Assembly (NCBI GenBank): GCA_016184315.1
Contig: JACPCU010000012.1
Coordinates: 1 to 64,000, forward strand
Direction: 5' to 3'
Length of the DNA: 64,000 bases
From: Nitrososphaerota archaeon
GTDB taxonomy: Archaea; Thermoproteota; Nitrososphaeria; Nitrososphaerales; JACQRY01
In this document: positions 32,751 through 41,560 of the stretch, one piece after another
How positions within the stretch are numbered: the stretch's first letter is position 1
How the letters are laid out: each line of letters begins with the position of its first letter
Position numbers and translations under genes: made by a program
The notes under the pieces: model-generated
Database searches by the model: none
The model's input: only the letters and a program-made list of their open reading frames with translations
Told to the model about the DNA's origin: nothing

Positions 32751-35165
32751 CTAAGCTTTGACAGGAGGCTTCCACCTCTTCATCATCAGAGAGCTTCCAG
32801 TCACTGAGACCGAGCTCATAGCCATAGCAAGCCCTGCCAGTGTAGGATAGAGCAAGCCAGATGCAGCCATCGGAATCAGGAGAATGTTGTAGAAGAAAGC
32901 CCAAAAGAGGTTCTGCTTAATCTTGCTCATCGTCTTTCTTCCTGTTTGTAGGGCAGCGACTACGTCCCGTAGGTCGTCGCGAACCAACACCACACTGCCA
33001 GATTCTATCGCGATGTCAGTCCCACTGCCTATGGCTAGTCCCACATCAGCTTGGCTCAAGGCTGGCGCGTCGTTCACACCGTCACCGACCATGGCTACCA
33101 CCTTTCCCTGTTCTTGCAGCTCCTTTACCTTGGATGCCTTCTCTCCTGGCAACACGTTGGCCAACACCCGATCCACCTTCAGCATCTTGGCGATTGCTTG
33201 AGCTGTTCGCTCGTTGTCTCCAGTGATCATGACTATCTCTATTCCCATCTTCTTCAGTAACTCAATGGCTTTCGACGCTTCCGGCTTAGGAGTGTCCATC
33301 AGCCCCACAGCGCCTGCCAGCTTCCCATCGTACGCCACTAGTATCGTGGTGCGGCCGTTAGCCTGCATATTCGATAAGGATTCTTGAGCGGTTGAGATGT
33401 CGACATGCTTATCCTCAGTCAAGCGCATGCTCCCGACTAGCAGTTCCTTGCCTCCGTAGACCGCCCTGACGCCTCGACCAGGCAAGGCTTTGAAGCTTTG
33501 AGGTTCATCTACGTTTAGGCCGAGCTCTTGGGCCTTGTTTACGACTGCACGAGCCAAAGGATGCTCCGAATTCCTTTCAGCCACAGCTGCAAGCCTAATG
33601 ACTTCCTGCTCTGCGACACTATTCAGACTGACCACATCGGTCACCTTAGGCTTTCCCTCGGTCAGTGTCCCGGTCTTGTCGAAGACTACTACGCTCACCT
33701 TTTTAGTTCGCTCTAGGGCTTCGCCGCTCTTGAATATGACTCCGTACTGAGCGCCCTTACCCATACCCATGGACACGGCGGTGGGCGTGGCGAGGCCTAG
33801 GGCGCAGGGGCAGGCTACCACAAGAACAGCTACAGCGGGGATAAGAGCTCTAGCCGCGTGCCCCGGTGCTATTCCGAAGTACCATATGGAAAAAGTGGCG
33901 AGTGCGATAGCGATAACCATGAAGGCGAAATATCCGGCGAACTTGTCCACTAGGCGCTGGACTGGGGGCTTTCTCCCCATGGCTTCCTCAACGAGCCCCA
34001 CCACTTGCGCCAGGAAGGTTTCGCCACCGATCTTCGCAGCCTTGACCTTGAGGGCTCCTTCTCGGTTCACTGTTCCTCCTATGACTCCGTCTCCCGGTTT
34101 CTTTTCAACGGGCACGGACTCGCCGCTCACCATCGACTCGTCCACGGCTGAGAATCCTTCGGCTACCACACCGTCAGTAGGAACTTTTTCTCCTGGTCGG
34201 ATTAGAAGTAGGTCTCCGACCTGAATTGTTTCAACAGGAACCTCTACTTCCTGCCCGTCCCGCAGGAGTCTAGCCCGCTTCGGCTGGAGCTCGAGGAGCT
34301 TCTTGATTGCTGCCGAGGTCTTGCCTTTTGTTTTGTTCTCCAAATATTTTCCGAGGAGAACCAAGGTGATTACCACGGCTGCAGCGTCGTAGTAGATATT
34401 GTCCCACACTGGCCAGGGAAATGTATTGAACACGCTGTACACATATGCCGCTGTAGTGCCAAGAACCACCAAGGTATCCATGTTAGCCGACTTCATCTTG
34501 GCTGTCTTCCACGCGCCGATGTAGAAGCGGCTTCCCACAAGGAATTGAACGACGGTGGCGGAGGCGAATGCTATGACTGCGCTGATCGGAGTGAGGGCTA
34601 GTGGTATCCACATGAATATGTGGGCGAGCATCGTCCACAACAGCACTGGGGCGGTAAAGACCGCTCCGATGATCACGAGCTGCTTTAATCGCTGGGCTTC
34701 AAGCTCCTCTTCACCGGCGGCCAGCTCCTCGCTGAGCACCTCATATCCAAGCTTGGACACCGTTGTCCGCAAATCCATCAGTGATACTAGAGCAGAATTA
34801 TACTCGACAAGAACTCCTTGTGTCCCGTAATTGACAAGGGCATCTTTTACTCCTTCAATCCGTTTTAGCTCACGCTCTATGAGAGCGGCGTCAGACGTGT
34901 CACTCATTCCACGAATCTTGAACGAGACTTTCTCGTATGCGACCCTGTAACCAACCTCTTCGACAGCTTTCTCGATGGTTTGCAGGCTCACCTTGCCTGG
35001 GTCAAAGACGATGGTGGCCCGGGTAGAAGCATAGCTAACGTCAACGTTGGCTATCCCTGCCACATCTGAAAGATACTTCTGTATTGAGACTGCACAGCCA
35101 GCGCAGTGCATCCCACCTATCTTTAGGACTAGGCGCTTTTGCTCTTGCTGAACGGCTTGGCCCAT
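32751..35165 (-). CDS. copA: Copper-translocating P1B-type ATPase
   Basis: 804 residues. The first HMA domain has GGMHCAGCAVS. A second HMA-like domain (IRGMSDTSDAALIERELKRIEGVKDALVNYGTQGVLVEY) has lost the CxxC pair. The membrane ion-binding motif is VACPCALGLATP, with actuator SGESVPVEK, phosphorylation site DKTGTLTEGKP, nucleotide-binding SEHPLARAV and GDGVNDAPAL. The C-terminal membrane pair has the usual NLFWAFFYN and MAMSSVSVTGSSL. It exports Cu(I) across the plasma membrane. A YHS protein gene follows and a cupredoxin gene diverges upstream, forming a copper locus. Confidence 0.97.
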   Translation of the reverse strand: MGQAVQQEQKRLVLKIGGMHCAGCAVSIQKYLSDVAGIANVDVSYASTRATIVFDPGKVSLQTIEKAVEEVGYRVAYEKVSFKIRGMSDTSDAALIERELKRIEGVKDALVNYGTQGVLVEYNSALVSLMDLRTTVSKLGYEVLSEELAAGEEELEAQRLKQLVIIGAVFTAPVLLWTMLAHIFMWIPLALTPISAVIAFASATVVQFLVGSRFYIGAWKTAKMKSANMDTLVVLGTTAAYVYSVFNTFPWPVWDNIYYDAAAVVITLVLLGKYLENKTKGKTSAAIKKLLELQPKRARLLRDGQEVEVPVETIQVGDLLLIRPGEKVPTDGVVAEGFSAVDESMVSGESVPVEKKPGDGVIGGTVNREGALKVKAAKIGGETFLAQVVGLVEEAMGRKPPVQRLVDKFAGYFAFMVIAIALATFSIWYFGIAPGHAARALIPAVAVLVVACPCALGLATPTAVSMGMGKGAQYGVIFKSGEALERTKKVSVVVFDKTGTLTEGKPKVTDVVSLNSVAEQEVIRLAAVAERNSEHPLARAVVNKAQELGLNVDEPQSFKALPGRGVRAVYGGKELLVGSMRLTEDKHVDISTAQESLSNMQANGRTTILVAYDGKLAGAVGLMDTPKPEASKAIELLKKMGIEIVMITGDNERTAQAIAKMLKVDRVLANVLPGEKASKVKELQEQGKVVAMVGDGVNDAPALSQADVGLAIGSGTDIAIESGSVVLVRDDLRDVVAALQTGRKTMSKIKQNLFWAFFYNILLIPMAASGLLYPTLAGLAMAMSSVSVTGSSLMMKRWKPPVKA

Positions 35166-35308
35166 CTTCTAACAAATTCTTGAATTGATAGCTTAAATAG
35201 GTATGGCTTTACATTTGCAAAGGCGTCCCCCCAGACCCGCCATTGGATCCGACAGCAACATTGCTTTCCGAAGGCGCCCGAAGAAATCTAAGCACTAGTT
35301 CCGCAAGG

Positions 35309-35318
35309 CTTAAAACCG
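35309..35318 (+). promoter_or_regulatory. TATA box of cupredoxin gene
   Basis: GCTTAAAACC about 25 bases before ATG 35342; it decides the start over the longer ORF and predicts a leaderless message. Confidence 0.55.
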
Positions 35319-35341
35319 TTATCCCCTCGACACGATGTCCT

Positions 35342-35773
35342 ATGTCATCAGCCTCGACAAAGAGCAGCCTACCCTTAAAACTCATTGCAGCCGCCGGCAT
35401 AGTCTTCGTAGGAGCATTAGTGGGCGGCTTGCTCGCTCAACAATACTTCCTTCAAGTCATTCCAAAAGCTGAGATCACTCTTTTCGCCACAGAAAAGAAT
35501 CAAAATGACAAGCCCTATGGCTACAACGGAACCAACTCTGCCTTCACGGTCAGGACAGGCACCTTGGTGCAGGTCACGCTCTTCAACACCGGCGTCGTCA
35601 TGCACGACTTCGTCATTGATGACTTAGCTGTGCACTTGTTACCTGACGTTGAGCCCTCGCATAGTGGGACGGTGACCTTCTTAGCTTCAAGAGCGGGGAC
35701 ATACACCTATTTCTGTAGCATCCCTGGTCACAAGGAGCTGGGGATGCAGGGACAGCTGACCATCCTCGGTTGA
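35342..35773 (+). CDS. Membrane-anchored cupredoxin (type 1 copper protein)
   Basis: 143 residues from ATG 35342. An N-terminal anchor or signal (LKLIAAAGIVFVGALVGGLLAQQYF) is followed by a cupredoxin domain with ligands His in VMHDFVIDD and the C-x4-H-x4-M block in YFCSIPGHKELGMQGQLTI. It is likely an exported blue-copper electron carrier or a copper-binding domain like that of cytochrome oxidase subunit II, without CuA ligands. The track starts it at 35243, but a TATA-like GCTTAAAACC (35309-35318) sits about 25 bases upstream of 35342, favouring the later start. It diverges from copA. Confidence 0.92.
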   Translation: MSSASTKSSLPLKLIAAAGIVFVGALVGGLLAQQYFLQVIPKAEITLFATEKNQNDKPYGYNGTNSAFTVRTGTLVQVTLFNTGVVMHDFVIDDLAVHLLPDVEPSHSGTVTFLASRAGTYTYFCSIPGHKELGMQGQLTILG

Positions 35774-35852
35774 CGCATGTCCCCAAAAACTGTCTTTTGT
35801 AGCTGGATTCCAGATTGCCAGAGCTCATTTCTCGCGGCCTAAGCGCGATCAC

Positions 35853-36623
35853 TCAGGTTTCGGTAGAAGACCCTTTGTTTCTTATCTCATCTAACTGAAT
35901 TCTACTCTTTTTGATTGCTGCTACCGGGTCCACGCCTTTTGGACACACAGCTGTGCACCCCTCTACCAGACTACATTCAGGGAGCCCACGCATTCCCGAG
36001 AGGACACGAAGTCTCTGCACCATGCCCGTATCTCTAGAGTCGTTGTTATATCTGTACGCCAACGCTATGGCAGCTGGACCGATGAATTTCCTATCCTCAC
36101 CGTAAACCGGACATGCAGAGTAACACAGCGCGCAGTTTATGCACATGCTGGTCTTCGAATACTTCGCTTGCTCGCCGGGAGTCTGCGGATACTCGCCCTC
36201 TTCGAGAGACCGCTCCTTGTCGACCATGAGCCAAGCTGACACCTTCCTCAATTTGTCCACGAAATCGCGAATATCGACGACAAGGTCCTTAATGACGGGG
36301 AAGTTTTCGAGCGGCTCTATGATCACCTCTTCGGATCTGAGGTCCTTAACGAAGGTCGAACAGGTCAGTTTCGGGGTTCCATTTACCATGGCTCCACAGC
36401 TTCCGCAGACACCCATCCTGCACGACCATCTGAATGCAAGCGAACCGTCCAGCTTGTCATTGATGTGGTTCAAATAGTCGAGAAGCACTTTGTCCTTGTT
36501 GAACGGAAGACGATACTCTTGATACCGACGTGTTCCCTCTTCAGGGGAGTATCGCCTTATTCTAAGCAGGAGAGTTCTTTGTTCTTCAGACATTCTCAGT
36601 ATTCCCTCTTTTCGGGTTTCCAC
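35853..36623 (-). CDS. sdhB: Succinate dehydrogenase/fumarate reductase iron-sulfur subunit
   Basis: 256 residues with all three cluster motifs: 2Fe-2S in SCRMGVCGSCGAMVNGTPKLTC, 4Fe-4S in CINCALCYSACPVYG, and the 3Fe-4S/4Fe-4S region CSLVEGCTAVCPKGVDPV. It passes electrons from the flavoprotein to the quinone site. Its start overlaps the end of sdhA by 28 bases, so the two are coupled. sdhC/sdhD membrane genes are not next to it; the neighbour on the other side is the unrelated, opposite-strand cupredoxin. Confidence 0.96.
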   Translation of the reverse strand: METRKEGILRMSEEQRTLLLRIRRYSPEEGTRRYQEYRLPFNKDKVLLDYLNHINDKLDGSLAFRWSCRMGVCGSCGAMVNGTPKLTCSTFVKDLRSEEVIIEPLENFPVIKDLVVDIRDFVDKLRKVSAWLMVDKERSLEEGEYPQTPGEQAKYSKTSMCINCALCYSACPVYGEDRKFIGPAAIALAYRYNNDSRDTGMVQRLRVLSGMRGLPECSLVEGCTAVCPKGVDPVAAIKKSRIQLDEIRNKGSSTET

Positions 36624-38302
36624 TTGGTGGTTGTAACTGGCGCATATTTCACTACTGGGTTTTCGAGGTGCCTGCGGATCAGGGTGTGGCTCAAGTATGC
36701 TGAATCACCTCTCTCTTGGTAGTCGAGCCTATGATGAGAGCCTCTCGACTCCTTGCGGTTTAACGCTGAATAGCAAACCGATTCAGCTACGTCTAGCATG
36801 AACGAAAGCTGCAGAGCCCGGATTAGATCCGTGTTGAACACCTTCCCACTATCGTCGAGCTTTACTTTTCCAAATCTTTCCTTCAGCTCTGTTACCTTTG
36901 CGCAGGCAGTGGTCAGCCCTTTCTCCTCCCTGAATATCCCTACATGCGTCTCCATTGTCTTCTGGAGCTCTTCCCTTAGGTCAGCCATCCTTTCTCGTCC
37001 GTCTTCATTTCTCAAGATTCCGTCAAAGACTCGTTTCTCCTCGGCCAGGGCGAGCTGAGTAACAGAGGTAGTGGGTGAGTCTCCATAATGCTCGGCCAAA
37101 CTCGCCGCGTTCCTTCCTGCTTGAGCTCCGAAGACAAGGCATTCAGGTAAAGAGTTTGATCCTAGTCTATTTGCGCCATTTATGCTTACGCATGCAGCTT
37201 CACCTGCGGCGAAGAGACCCTGAATTTCTGTTTCACTTCTCATGTTGGTGTTGACTCCGCCCATAAAATAGTGAACCCCAGGCCTTACAGGGATAGGGGT
37301 CTTCGATGGATCTATCCCTCCGAACTTGAGTGCAAGTTCTTTGATGAACGGAAGCTTTTGATCGATCACTTCACCGCCCAGATGAGTAAGGTCGAGAAGC
37401 ACATGCGGACCATATCTGCCATCAATCCCTCTACCTGCCCCTATCTCCTTCATTATGGCGCGCGATACCATATCTCTGGGACCAAGTTCCATTTTTTGCG
37501 GCAGGTAACTTCTCAGAAACCTCTCACCATCTTTGTTCAAAAGATAGCCACCCTCGCCTCTTGCCGCCTCAGTCATCAGGATTCCTGAGCCTGGGAGGAG
37601 AGTCGGATGGTATTGGACGAACTCCATATCCTTCAAAGATACTCCCGCCCTATAAGCCAAGGCCATCCCATCCCCCGTGTTGACGACGCCGTTCGTTGTG
37701 AACTCGTATATCCTCCCTGCCCCTCCTGTCGCGATTATCGCAGCGTTGCATGAGATGATCCCCATGTTCCCTGATGTCAGGTCAATAGCTGTGACGCCGA
37801 CGAGCCTTCCTTGTTCAACTAGGAGAGAGGTTACGAACCATTCGTCAAGTCTGTTGATATTATCATACTTCATGCTTGTTTGAAACAGAGTGTGCAGGAG
37901 GTGGAAACCTGTCTTATCTGCTGCAAAGATAGTTCTTTTCACACTCATGCCGCCGAATGATCTTACTGCTAGCTTACCATCTGATTCCCGACTCCAAGGG
38001 CACCCCCAATGCTCTGTCTGGACTGCTTCCTTGGCTGCCTCTCTTACAAAGAATTCCACCGCATCCTGATCGGCTAGGAAGTCGCTTCCTTTGACAGTGT
38101 CATACGCATGTAGGTCAAGTGTATCTCCTCCTTTGATAGCAGCCGCCATCCCTCCTTCTGCAGATACGGTGTGGCTTCGCATCGGATAGACCTTGGAGAT
38201 AACAGTCACCTGAAGCTTCCCGCTCTTGGCTGCCTCTATGGCAGCCCTCAGCCCAGCTGCTCCTCCACCTATGATAAGAACATCAGAATGGAATGTTTCT
38301 AT
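36596..38302 (-). CDS. sdhA: Succinate dehydrogenase/fumarate reductase flavoprotein subunit
   Basis: The track ORF (36596-38209) begins inside the FAD-binding domain. The same frame continues upstream with ETFHSDVLIIGGGAAGLRAAIEAAKSG, the obligatory Rossmann motif, giving about 568 residues and the usual SdhA length. No ATG, GTG or TTG precedes it: the likely start is ATA at 38302, eight bases after a GGGAGG ribosome site, and a TAA closes the frame upstream. Further motifs are HTVSAEGGMAAAI (FAD attachment His), HPTLLPGSGILMTEAARGEGG and the active-site Arg region. A TATA-like CTTTTATATGA (about 38357-38367) fits this start. It oxidises succinate or reduces fumarate with SdhB. Confidence 0.93.
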   Translation of the reverse strand: METFHSDVLIIGGGAAGLRAAIEAAKSGKLQVTVISKVYPMRSHTVSAEGGMAAAIKGGDTLDLHAYDTVKGSDFLADQDAVEFFVREAAKEAVQTEHWGCPWSRESDGKLAVRSFGGMSVKRTIFAADKTGFHLLHTLFQTSMKYDNINRLDEWFVTSLLVEQGRLVGVTAIDLTSGNMGIISCNAAIIATGGAGRIYEFTTNGVVNTGDGMALAYRAGVSLKDMEFVQYHPTLLPGSGILMTEAARGEGGYLLNKDGERFLRSYLPQKMELGPRDMVSRAIMKEIGAGRGIDGRYGPHVLLDLTHLGGEVIDQKLPFIKELALKFGGIDPSKTPIPVRPGVHYFMGGVNTNMRSETEIQGLFAAGEAACVSINGANRLGSNSLPECLVFGAQAGRNAASLAEHYGDSPTTSVTQLALAEEKRVFDGILRNEDGRERMADLREELQKTMETHVGIFREEKGLTTACAKVTELKERFGKVKLDDSGKVFNTDLIRALQLSFMLDVAESVCYSALNRKESRGSHHRLDYQERGDSAYLSHTLIRRHLENPVVKYAPVTTTKWKPEKREY

Positions 38303-38612
38303 TAGAAGTCGCCTCCCTTATAGTGATTACTTGAAGGTAGTAGATCGTTTGATTTTCATATAAAAGTGAAATAATGAACCTGTTCTCACCATGATCTTAA
38401 TAACTGGAATCATTTCCTTCTACACTATTGCATCAAATTGACGTGGTTGATATTTATTTCGCCAACTTTGATTTGACGATGTCGTCACCGGGTCAAGTTG
38501 ACCATCGCCAGATGAGTAAAAGTTTTGTAAATCTTTTGGTGACTTGGGGCAAGATATTGAATAACGGAACTTTAGAAAGACATAAATATTTTTCAGGTAG
38601 ACTGGGCTTTCT
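38303..38612. other. Divergent intergenic region
   Basis: About 310 A/T-rich bases between divergent genes. It holds the sdhAB promoter on the minus strand and a TATA-like ACATAAATAT (about 38580-38589) serving the plus-strand gene at 38613. Imperfect repeats of AAATTGACG/GATTTGACG occur near 38433-38480. No gene recognised. Confidence 0.5.
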
Positions 38613-39005
38613 ATGTCTTCATCAACATCATTGGAAGATATGGGAAAAAATCTAGAGAGTCTCAAAGAAGAACTAGCAATACATACGGCATACACTTCGG
38701 CTGTCGCCATAGACAGCGCAGGACTTCACGACCTTTCCGAGGCCCTTGGACAGGGAAGGGAAGTTCCCCATGGCCTGGATAGAATCAAGAGAGTCAATAA
38801 GATTGTGAACCTGACTACATGGCCAGAGGATCTGAAAAGCAGGTCTCTTGAATTGAAGAACATCCTATCTGACATGATCGCTGCCTTTGACGAAGAGAAG
38901 AAAGAAAAGATCAGGGAGTTAGCACCGATGCTACATTCTTCATACCATCGGCTTTGCAACGGGTTCTACGACTGGCTGTTAAAGAGAAACACTGGAAAAT
39001 CATAA
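38613..39005 (+). CDS. Hypothetical helical protein
   Basis: 130 residues, predicted almost wholly helical, with charged heptad-like stretches (LEDMGKNLESLKEELAIHTAY, LKSRSLELKNILSDMIAAFDEEKKEKI). It has no cysteine pairs or membrane helices, and I recognise no family. A TATA-like element about 27 bases before the ATG supports expression. It stands alone between sdhA (divergent) and an LLM oxidoreductase (convergent). Confidence 0.65.
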   Translation: MSSSTSLEDMGKNLESLKEELAIHTAYTSAVAIDSAGLHDLSEALGQGREVPHGLDRIKRVNKIVNLTTWPEDLKSRSLELKNILSDMIAAFDEEKKEKIRELAPMLHSSYHRLCNGFYDWLLKRNTGKS

Positions 39006-39122
39006 GCGTCGCGCAGACTCCGTGAAGAAATACTGTCAAGCCTTAGTGACACACCCAGTTAGTGAATACTTCGCATCGGGGGGAACCAAGTTATCTATTA
39101 CATATGCAAATGACTGAGCTAA

Positions 39123-40121
39123 TCAATCTTCGATCAGATAGTCACCCAATACGTCAGTCATAGCGAGGAGCGTCTGAGACGGACTGGAACCCATCGGCAT
39201 AATCACCAGCTGATCGACACCGATTTCCGCAAATTCGTCGATTCTCTTCCTGCAATACTTTGGCGTGCCCGCCACAGCAAATTCGTCGATCAAACGGTCT
39301 AGCAAATCCGGAAAGGCGGACGCGAGCTGTTGTTTCTTCACGGCTTCAGTCGCTTCTGCAACATCTTCTGGATCTATTCCGCTAGCTTCCGCTATGATCT
39401 TGAAGTAAGGCTGGGCAAGGAAGGTCGTAAGCCATTTCTTGCATTTTTCTTTCGCTTGACGCGAATCTTCAGAGGCAGAAAGGAGAACAAATGACGTTGT
39501 CTTAACATCCTTGACGTCTCTTCCCGCTTTGATCGCGCCCTCTCGGAGCCAGTTCATGGCTTCTTTCACGTAGCTGACGGAGCCTCCAGCCGTAGTTACC
39601 AGCCCGTCGCAAAGCTCGCCCGCCATGCGTACCATTGTATGGCCAATACCGCCCAAGTAGATTGGAACCCTTGTTCCTCCGTCAAAACCCAGTTTGAGCT
39701 TATCTACATGGATGGTTTTCCCTTTGTACGTTAATTCTTCACCGGAAAGAATCTTACGAACCACGAAAATCAATTCTCTAAGACGCGTTACATTATCTCC
39801 GAGAGGTCCGCCGAGAAGAGACACCTGAGGTCGGACAGCAGCGCCCAATCCGAGGATGAACCTATCGCCTGCCAATTCACGGAGTGTAGCAAGGCTCATC
39901 GCGTAAGTGGCTGCATGACGCGTGTAAGCATTTGCTGTGCCCGCAGCCACCTTAATCTTCCTAGTCGACATTGAGACAGCAGTCATGCAAACAACAAGCT
40001 CCCTAAGACAATAATGATCAGCTAACCATACAGATCTTAATCCCTTCCTCTCCGCTATCTTCGCGCATTCCAACAACTCGACAATGGAGGCGTCACCAGT
40101 ATAACCAACCCCGAGCTCCAT
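39123..40121 (-). CDS. LLM-class (F420/flavin-dependent) oxidoreductase
   Basis: 332 residues, luciferase-like barrel: GYTGDASIVELLECAKIAERKGLRSVWLADHY, KVAAGTANAYTRHAATYAMSLATLRELAGDRFILGLGAA, VPIYLGGIGHTMVRMAGELCDGLVTT, AVAGTPKYCRKRIDEFAEIGVDQLVIMP. Distinct from, but related to, the pair at 13989 and 41561; this one retains the more common LADHY motif. It probably uses F420 or FMN; substrate unknown. The ATG is supported by an upstream A/T-rich element near 40145-40152. Confidence 0.9.
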   Translation of the reverse strand: MELGVGYTGDASIVELLECAKIAERKGLRSVWLADHYCLRELVVCMTAVSMSTRKIKVAAGTANAYTRHAATYAMSLATLRELAGDRFILGLGAAVRPQVSLLGGPLGDNVTRLRELIFVVRKILSGEELTYKGKTIHVDKLKLGFDGGTRVPIYLGGIGHTMVRMAGELCDGLVTTAGGSVSYVKEAMNWLREGAIKAGRDVKDVKTTSFVLLSASEDSRQAKEKCKKWLTTFLAQPYFKIIAEASGIDPEDVAEATEAVKKQQLASAFPDLLDRLIDEFAVAGTPKYCRKRIDEFAEIGVDQLVIMPMGSSPSQTLLAMTDVLGDYLIED

Positions 40122-40294
40122 GTTTGAAGCTAGATCCCTAGATCAAATAACTATTGTTACATGGTTGCACCGCTGTCTTTTTTCTTCACAGTCAAAGAGA
40201 CATGATCGCCACACAGCCGCCACGGCTCGCCTAGAATCTTCGCGCCTAACATCACGTTAAACTCTTAAGCCTTAGCCTACAATAAACCGGTTCA

Positions 40295-41416
40295 ATGGAT
40301 CTCACAGTCTTACGGCAACGCCTCTCGAATGTGCGAAAGGAAATTCGCCACAGAAAACTGGACGCTGCTATAATCACATCATGGGAGAGCGTCTATTATC
40401 TGACCGGAGTTCGACCAATACAATACTTCACCCGGAGTTATGACCCTATGCCACTAGTAGTCCCAGCCGAAGAAGACTTGGAACCAGTCTTTTTCCCTTC
40501 TGCAATGTTCGGGATGGCAGCCAAGCTTGAGCACACGCATCTTCAAGACATAAGACCTCTCAACACCCTAGAACTTTGGGTACGCGTTTGCGAACTCCTT
40601 TCTGAATGGAAATGTAAGCGTCTGGGGATCGAATCAAGATGTTTGTCGCAGTACCATGTTGAGTCGGTAAAGATGCGTCTGAGCAATCTCAGTCTAGTTG
40701 ACGTAACAGACATTGTGGAATGCTTAAGAATGGTCAAGACAGCTGATGAGCTGGACAACCTTAGAAAAGCCTCGGATATCACGAACTCAACAGCCAAGGC
40801 GGTAGTAGACTATCTCAGGCCCGGCGAAACGGAGATGGATGTAGCTCGACGGATCATCCAGCTTGTCGCCGAGTTTGGCGGGGAGGACGTCAGCTTTCAT
40901 CCCCAAGTGTTCTCTGGAAGAAGGGGATACTTGTTGAACATATCCTCATCAGAAACAAAAAGGCTTGAGAAAGGCGAAATCGTTCTTCTTGACTACGGAG
41001 CTGTCTACAGAGGATACAGGACGGATATTACGAGGGCGTATGTCTTAGGGCCTCCCAGCTCCAAGCATATTGAAGTCAGCAAGAAGGTGGTGAAGATAGT
41101 GCAAGACACTGTCAACTACGTGCGGCCGGGTCTCAAAGCTTCAGACATTCATGCATTCGCACTGCAAAAATTCAGGGAAGTCGGATATGGGGATTACTGC
41201 AAACATTACACAGGACACGGATTGGGACTAGCCTTGGAGAAACCCATCCTCATCGAGTCCGACAACACGCAGATCAGAGAAAACATGGTTCTGGCTATTG
41301 AGCAAGGCATCTACTTCCCAGACTTCGGTATTAGGTACGAAGACAACATAATAGTTGGAAGAGACCAAGTCGAAAACATGAACAGCATTCCGCTGGAACT
41401 GGTTCAAATAGGCTAA
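40295..41416 (+). CDS. M24-family metallopeptidase (Xaa-Pro dipeptidase-like)
   Basis: 373 residues. The creatinase-type N-terminal domain (LRQRLSNVRKEIRHRKLDAAIITSWESVYYLTGV) precedes the pita-bread catalytic domain. Metal ligands are Asp in LLDYGAVYRG and YRTDITRAY, His in YTGHGLGL, and Glu in LAIEQGIYFP and RYEDNIIV. All five are present, so it is likely active. Substrates could be proline-containing dipeptides or, as in creatinase relatives, small non-peptide amides. A TATA-like ACTCTTAAGC about 28 bases upstream fits the ATG. Confidence 0.92.
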   Translation: MDLTVLRQRLSNVRKEIRHRKLDAAIITSWESVYYLTGVRPIQYFTRSYDPMPLVVPAEEDLEPVFFPSAMFGMAAKLEHTHLQDIRPLNTLELWVRVCELLSEWKCKRLGIESRCLSQYHVESVKMRLSNLSLVDVTDIVECLRMVKTADELDNLRKASDITNSTAKAVVDYLRPGETEMDVARRIIQLVAEFGGEDVSFHPQVFSGRRGYLLNISSSETKRLEKGEIVLLDYGAVYRGYRTDITRAYVLGPPSSKHIEVSKKVVKIVQDTVNYVRPGLKASDIHAFALQKFREVGYGDYCKHYTGHGLGLALEKPILIESDNTQIRENMVLAIEQGIYFPDFGIRYEDNIIVGRDQVENMNSIPLELVQIG

Positions 41417-41560
41417 TGTTTCAAACAAGGTTTAGAGATAGCTGACCTATAATCGGCGACAACTAATAAGCCCTTATTCACAATGCAAACTTTATTCCGA
41501 CCCTGAGTCTGTACGGATAAGCTCAAAAGCAATGACAAACTCGCTGAGTACTTATCAGAT

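Noticed and set aside
32586-32807. 73-residue plus-strand ORF
   Set aside because: Shadow of the minus-strand YHS gene and the copA 3' end.
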